A stretch of DNA of 64,000 bases, taken from Limnoperna fortunei. Taxonomy: Eukaryota > Mollusca > Bivalvia > Mytilida > Modiolidae. This document shows, piece after piece, positions 58,617-64,000 of this stretch (its first letter is position 1; each line of letters opens with the position of its first letter). Location of the stretch: the NCBI GenBank assembly GCA_944474755.1, contig OX104117.1:74500926-74564925 (forward strand). The letters run 5' to 3'. The position numbers were made by a program, and so were the translations under genes. Below the pieces are notes generated by a model. That model saw nothing but the letters and a program-made list of their open reading frames with translations, was not told the DNA's origin and did not search any database.

Positions 58617-60170
58617 TAAGGCAGCTAATTAGGAATATAAATCCAGATCCATGTATTTGACACTTTTATTAGGCAGGTTATTAAGCTCGTGGAATATAAA
58701 TCCAGATCCATGTATTTGACACTTTTATTAGGCAGCTTATTTAGCTCGTGGAATATATAATCCACAGCCATCTATTTGTCACTTTTATTAGGCAGCTTAT
58801 TAGGGTCGTGGAATATAAATCCACAGCCATGTATTTGACACTTTTATTAAGCAGCTTATTTATTAGGCTCGTGGAATATAAATCCACAGCCATCTATTTG
58901 TCACTTTTATTAGGCAGCTTATTAGGCGCGTGGAATATAAATCCAGATCCATGTATTTGACACTTTCATTACGCAGCTTTTTTATTAGGCTCATGAAATA
59001 TAAATCCAGATCCATGTATTTGACACTTTCATTACGCAGCTTTTTTATTAGGCTCGTGGAATATAAATCCAGATCCATGTATTTGACACTTTCATTACGC
59101 AGCTTTTTTATTAGGCTCGTGGAATATAAATCCAGATCCATGTATTTGACACTTTTATTAAGCAGCTTATTTATTAGGCTCGTGGAATATAAATCCACAG
59201 CCATCTATTTGTCACTTTTATTAGGCAGCTTATTAGGCTCGTGGAATATAAATCCAGATCCATGTATTTGACACTTTTATTAGGCAGGTTATTAGGCTCG
59301 TGGAATATAAATCCACAGCCATGTATTTGACACTTTTATTAAGCAGCTTATTTATTAGTCTCGTGGAATATAAATCCACAGCCATCTATTTGTCACTTTT
59401 ATTAGGCAGCTTATTAGGGTCGAGGAATATAAATCCAGCCATGTATTTGGCACTTTCATTAGGCAGCTTATTATGCTCGGGGAATATAAATCCAGCCACG
59501 TATTTGACACTTTCATTTGGCAGCTTATTATGCTCGGGGAATATAAATCCAGCCATGTATTTGACACTTTCATTAGGCAGCTTATTAAGCTCGAAGAAAA
59601 TTAATCCACAGCCATGTATTTGACACTTTCATCAGGCAGCTTATTAGGCTCGTGGAATATAAATCCACATCCATGTATTTGACACTTTTAGTAGGCAGCT
59701 TATTTATTAGGCTCGTAGAATATAAATCCACAGCAATCTATTTGTCACTTTTATTAGGCAGCTTATTAAGCTCAAGAATATAAATCCACAACCATGTATT
59801 TGACACTTTCATCAGGCAGCTTATTTATTAGACTCGTGGAATATATAATCCACATCCATGTATTTGACACTTTTATTAAGCAGCTTTTTAGGCTCGTGGA
59901 ATATAAATCCACATCCACGCATTTGACACTTTCATTTGGCAGCTTATTTATTAGGCTCTTGGAATATAAATCCACATCCATGCATTTGACACTTTTATTA
60001 GGCAGCTTATTAGGCTCGTGGAATATAAATCCACCGCCATCTATTTGTCATCTTTATTAGGCAGCTTATTCGGGTCGTGGAATATAAATCCACATCCACG
60101 TATTTGACACTTTCATTAGGCAGCTTATTGTGCTCGTGGAATATAAATCCACAGCCATGTATTTGACATT
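58617..60170. repeat. 59-64-bp satellite array, ~25 copies
   Basis: The unit contains GGCAGCTTATTAGGCTC, GTGGAATATAAATCCA, then CAGCCATG, GATCCATG or CATCCATG, and TATTTGACACTTTTATTA. GTGGA and TCCAC form a hairpin. An optional TTTA insertion gives the longer units. Subtypes are arranged non-randomly: a TATTTGACA unit with the insertion is repeatedly followed by a CTATTTGTC unit (58808-58925, 59123-59230, 59309-59415). Several adjacent units are 60 or 63 bp, which leaves long frames open on both strands. The deduced repeats (VEYKS..MYLTLL) look like no protein I know, and I treat them as incidental. Confidence 0.9.
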
Positions 60171-61371
60171 ATATACTCTAAGTTCATATATAATATATAA
60201 TATAACTGGAGCTACGTTGGAATGTTAAAAATTTGCTTTACAAATTGTTCAATATATGTATTGGTTGTTTTGTTAGATGCACAAATATGAGAATGAAAGA
60301 TGACTTCTTTAGAGTGAAGTGAGTGTCGGTCAACAATATTCCACTATAACAAGGTCTTAACTAATATTCGAACAAATAATTTCATGCCTCCGATTTCAAT
60401 TATTTATGTTTTTTATTTCAGTGTCGCGAGGAAATATGATTAAAAACAACAAAGTTGGTACTGAAAATTAATACTATATCGTTTAAGTAAGTAACAAGCG
60501 TGGTAAGAAGATAAATGCAATATTTATAAGTTAATACTTTAAGTGTTAGTTTGACGTACTAACTTTAATCTTTTTAACAATATTCCAGCTATCTTCTCGA
60601 CAAGTACTATTTTACTGAGCAAGAGGTGAATTAGTCTGAACTGTTGATCGGTCAATTAAACGTAAATTGTAATTGTTACAACAGTAGACGAATAAATTGG
60701 AACATGCCAAAAATATTTACTACCTCCAGCGAAACAAAGACTAGTCGAAGCAATTTTACTTGGCACAATCATAACAAGATTTACTACCATAATTAGCAAA
60801 GCACAACGCATGGACATGGCATGCTGTTTCACTGCAGAAAAGAAAAAACTTAGTACTTTTTAACATCTGATTACGTCGGGAGAATTTCGGAATTTGATTA
60901 TTTATTTTTATGTCGCCTGTATTGACAGAAGCACGGTATAATAAAGATTATGGTAATAAACGGCGTTACACTAACTATGTGTGGGTAGAACAGCAGTGTT
61001 ATGAATGAGGTAACTGTGAAATAGATACAAATTTACTGGTGTATTAGATAAAGGTCTGAATAATGCAGATTCTTAAATTCTCTAGACTAAAGCAACCATA
61101 TTAAACTGCAAATTGTCCCATGAACAATTGGTAAAGTAAGGAAGTTCTTTTTTCCTAATAAGGCAGGCATGATACGTTTTTAGTATTTAATACTGTTGGA
61201 AGAATAATGCTAAATGTAAATACGTGTTTGTTGAACCTTTCAATGATGTATTGTGTCAGGATTTTAAAACTTAGACCGTGCTGCAAGTTTTTAAAATCAG
61301 TTTACCAGATGTTAAACGAGAGATAGTCAAGGTTTTTCCCCTTTTCTTTAGCAATATTCTTAGTTAGTTAG
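60171..61371. other. No gene recognised
   Basis: AT-rich. Nothing assignable. Confidence 0.55.
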
Positions 61372-61748
61372 TTACTGGAACGTCCAAAGGGCTAGACTAA
61401 TAAAGCTGCCCAATAGTCCCTAGGTGGCCAATAGTGTGCCCGATTAACAAGATTAACAAGAAAAGTCTGCCCGCGGAATCGTAGTGAGTTACAAGTTTGG
61501 AGAGTGCATAGCATAGCAAGTTAAAACTCTAGTTTGTAATTGTCGTAATTGTAGCCGTTACAAAAACTTGAAGCTTATATGTTATTTACTGTTTTAAATT
61601 GGTCTATTGCTAGTCAAGCGTTCATACCCATAGGTTTAATCCTTTTTCTGAATTTAGTGTTTTTGTTAATGTTTTGCTTGCTGAATATAGCTGGAATACG
61701 TATCGCTTGACCTTAAGCAACAATTTAATCAACAAGTTTAATCAATAA
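61372..61748 (+). mobile_element. Family B, full-span but strongly diverged
   Basis: AAGCTGCCCAATAGTCCCTA, CCCGCGGAATCGTAGTGAG, TTGGAGAGTGCATAGC, TTGTAGCCGTTACAAAAAC, GAATATAGCTGGAATACG and an AATCAA-rich tail lie in correct order, with many changes. It is one of the oldest copies. Confidence 0.6.
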
Positions 61749-61904
61749 AGAAAATAATGTCTTTTAACCTGCTTGACAAAGCAACACAGAAACTGGCATT
61801 CTGGGTGACAGCCGAAATTCTATAAAAACAGTTACAACAAAGTCGCTAGAAGAATTTGGTGTGGTATTTTTCCAACTTTGTTAACTCGAAATGATATTTC
61901 GTTT

Positions 61905-61965
61905 TTTTTTAACGCCACTTTCTATCAATTGTTCAGCTATAACATGGCATCTAGTATTCGCTTGG
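61905..61965 (-). mobile_element. SINE family A, 3' end only
   Basis: TTTTAACGCCACTTTCTATC then AATTGTTCAGCTATAACATG is the reverse complement of the family A tail (compare 7061-7090). Confidence 0.55.
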
Positions 61966-63020
61966 AGAGGGAACTGGAGTGCTAGCTAGATAAAAACAGA
62001 CATTCAGAAGAGAGACAAGGAATCATTGCAGCTCGCACAGTGAACATTAAGGCATAGTGTTGATAAGCAGTTGTGAAGCTATATTTGTGTTTATTCGTAA
62101 TATTTACACTGCAATAAAATTCAATGACTTTAAAAGCCTAATTGAAATGTAAACATATTTTAGCCTTATTTCAATATGTAATAGTCCTAACGAATTATAT
62201 TATAAATTTTATCTCCTACTTCGTGTTATAAGATCATCTGTCGTCCAAGGATCATAATTGCATGATAGTCTCATTAATTCCGTCTTCAACTTTAATTGCC
62301 ATTTGTAATTCAATAGAATATTATATTCGTAAGATTTTGACACCACTATCATATGTAGTGATGAGCCAATTAAACATGGAATAATGGTAAGTAACGTGAG
62401 AAAGAACAATTGTATAACTATTGTTCTTAAAAATTTGAGATCAGAGATCAGCGAACACAGAATATACTCCGCTTGTTTTCTTGCCAGTAACGTGAATATT
62501 AACTAATTATAAGTCGATGGTGGTTTAAATATGAAGTGTAGTTCTCGTTTAAACAATAGCTGAAAAGATTGTGTTATTCCTTTAGAGAAGTTTGTGTTCC
62601 TGTCTATTTTTAATTTTTAATGTTTATTCTTTGTTGTTGTTCGTTGTTTTTTAAAAGGTTTTGTGGTTAAATGTCTTAAATGTTTGTCTTATCTTTTAAA
62701 CTTGATTACACAACTTCATGTCAGCCCTTACATACTCATAAAGTTTCATGTCGACCAAAGATCACATCGCCAGAAAAACGTGTGGACAACATTGAGCTGA
62801 AAGAAAAAAAGAAGAAAGAATAAATTTTAAAAAAATCAATCGTGCTAAACAATGTCTCCCACAAGTGAGTTTGCGATACATAGGCCTAATACAGAATACA
62901 GACAATAGGAGACATAAAATACTCAATGCTTTATTGTACTTTAAATGAAATATGGATCCATTTGTTTTAAAACGAAAAACCGCTAAAAATAGCATTGTTT
63001 ATCTGAATGTAAAAAATAGA
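61966..63020. other. No gene recognised
   Basis: AT-rich. Nothing assignable. Confidence 0.55.
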
Positions 63021-63021
63021 A

Positions 63022-63192
63022 AAGAAAACCGACCGAGCAACAACAGCCAAAAGTCAAGGAGCAGTTTCAAAACCGGATATAGACAAACATACACAGCGCA
63101 GCACAAAAAAAAAAGAAAAAAAACAGAAAGAGAGTAATCGGAACTTAATTAAAACCATGGGTGAACTCATCTGCTCCGGACGAATAGGCAGT
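63022..63192 (-). mobile_element. Solo 3' tail of the Penelope-like element, shorter
   Basis: GAAAACCGACCGAGCAACAA, GGATATAGACAAACATACAC, AGAAAGAGAGTAATCGGAAC and CATGGGTGAACTCATCTGCT are the reverse complement of 22145-22288. The 3' end is the same as the other copies and the 5' break is earlier (after CGGACGAATAGGCAGT). Confidence 0.8.
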
Positions 63193-63440
63193 ATAAAAAA
63201 ATGCATATCAAACAAAAACCACGAGACAAGACTCAATAACCAGAAAGCAGACAAGAGCAATGTTTCCCTCGTTATGAGCGGACCCCATTGACTTTGCTAA
63301 AAATAGTCATTTTGTTATTAAAATTTTCCCATGAAATACGTTGCTCGTAATATCAGTCCTGGTATAAAATGTGGACAAGAAATAACTAATTATAGTCGAT
63401 AGTTATAACACTGCAACAGTTACCATTACAAATACTAATT
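63193..63440. other. No gene recognised
   Basis: Spacer. Nothing assignable. Confidence 0.5.
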
Positions 63441-63709
63441 AAGGACCGACCATTTAACTTGCAGCCGGGGGGGGGGGGGGGGCTTGGTTTTTCCCTAAAA
63501 AATATTTTGAAAATGATTTTTGATGAAAAAAATATTTTGGAAGTAGAGGGTAAGAAATCAAATATTCTGTAGAAGGATTTCTGCTATATAAAATAATGCT
63601 AATACAGTGTAATGAAAAAAAATTCTGTCGCGACGCCTTCAAACAATAAATATTTTTCTGACCAAAACAAAAAACAAAGCCCCCCTTCAAGTTAAATGGT
63701 CTGTCCCTT
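63441..63709. mobile_element. MITE with ~35-bp TIRs and an internal poly-G tract
   Basis: The left end AAGGACCGACCATTTAACTT is followed by a 17-base G run and CTTGGTTTTT. The right end, read inward, is AAGGGACAGACCATTTAACTT, then a shorter G run and CTTTGTTTTT. Length is ~269 bp. A 78-codon minus frame inside gets its proline run from the G tract and is not a gene. Confidence 0.8.
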
Positions 63710-64000
63710 AGTTTTAAGAAATTATAATTTTTTTCTTGTCCACAAGCATTTTGTAACTCATTCCATAATTTTCAGCATTCAATCTAAACGATTGTTTTCC
63801 ATACCCTGTTGTTCTTACTGTTGGGATTTGTGCTGTATTATCATATTCAAAAGAATAAGCATATTTCTTAAAGTTAATAAGGCTTGTTGGTATAAAGTCT
63901 CATAATCCTCTAGTGGTTTGGTTTTTAATCTGCGAATCTTTATGGATGGTAACGTTGATTTTTCAAGTACCTCGTCATATAACGAGTTATAAACACTGTA
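63710..64000. other. No gene recognised
   Basis: AT-rich to the window end. The open frame at 63696-63905 has no recognisable motif. Confidence 0.5.

Noticed and set aside
58863..59623. Frames of 107-113 codons in the 60-bp satellite
   Set aside because: Open on both strands because units are multiples of three. No known domain, and the array structure explains them.
63454..63690. 78-codon minus frame with a proline run
   Set aside because: The prolines come from the poly-G tract of a MITE and the rest is the MITE interior.

Overview
This window looks like intergenic DNA from a large, AT-rich, repeat-crowded animal genome. It is most likely a bivalve mollusc, and a mussel (Mytilus-like) is my best guess. 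The reasons are the absence of any bacterial gene layout and the many decayed copies of short retroelements with CAAT- or CAAA-type tails. There is also a reverse-transcriptase element whose non-coding 3' tail I associate with mussel genomes, and molluscan-type repeats built on AAGGTCA-like and GGTCCAGGTGAGC-like words. The species call is inference. I found no intact host gene, no rRNA and no convincing functional tRNA in 64 kb.

Layout. 1-2.15 kb: three internally repetitive dispersed elements. 3.6-4.4 kb: a large foldback element whose arms are minisatellites. 5.6-6.2 kb: a minisatellite on a CGTGGCCACG palindrome. 7-9.6 kb: a tRNA-derived SINE, then a broken gene for a Ulp1-like (C48) protease joined to a PHD finger. 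9.9-11.1 kb: the RT/RNase H half of a decayed LINE (minus strand). 12.8-20 kb: many pieces of one ~420-bp dispersed repeat ('family B'), one split by the 3' tail of a Penelope-like element, plus a 268-bp MITE flanked by TTAA. 20.7-22.3 kb: the best-preserved Penelope-like RT, broken by one frameshift and one stop. 25-29 kb: a near-perfect hairpin and mussel-type repeats. 31.8-33.1 kb: the EN/linker/RT half of a second LINE. 34.8-39.4 kb: a 4.6-kb segment bounded by TTAA plus 14-bp perfect inverted repeats. 40.7-42.3 and 55.2-56.1 kb: two further RT copies. 43.8-44.5 kb: family B split by a small element with GGGGGTAT ends. 50.0-50.8 kb: a decayed hAT-type transposase-like gene. 58.6-60.2 kb: a ~60-bp satellite with higher-order structure. 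63.0-63.7 kb: another RT tail and a MITE with a poly-G tract in its inverted repeat.

No working pathway is encoded. The window records several mobile-element lineages inserting into one another and decaying. The points most worth following are the inverted minisatellite foldback, the two TTAA-bounded elements that both start TTAAGG, the protease-PHD fossil, and the one 3' tail shared by full and 5'-truncated Penelope-like copies.
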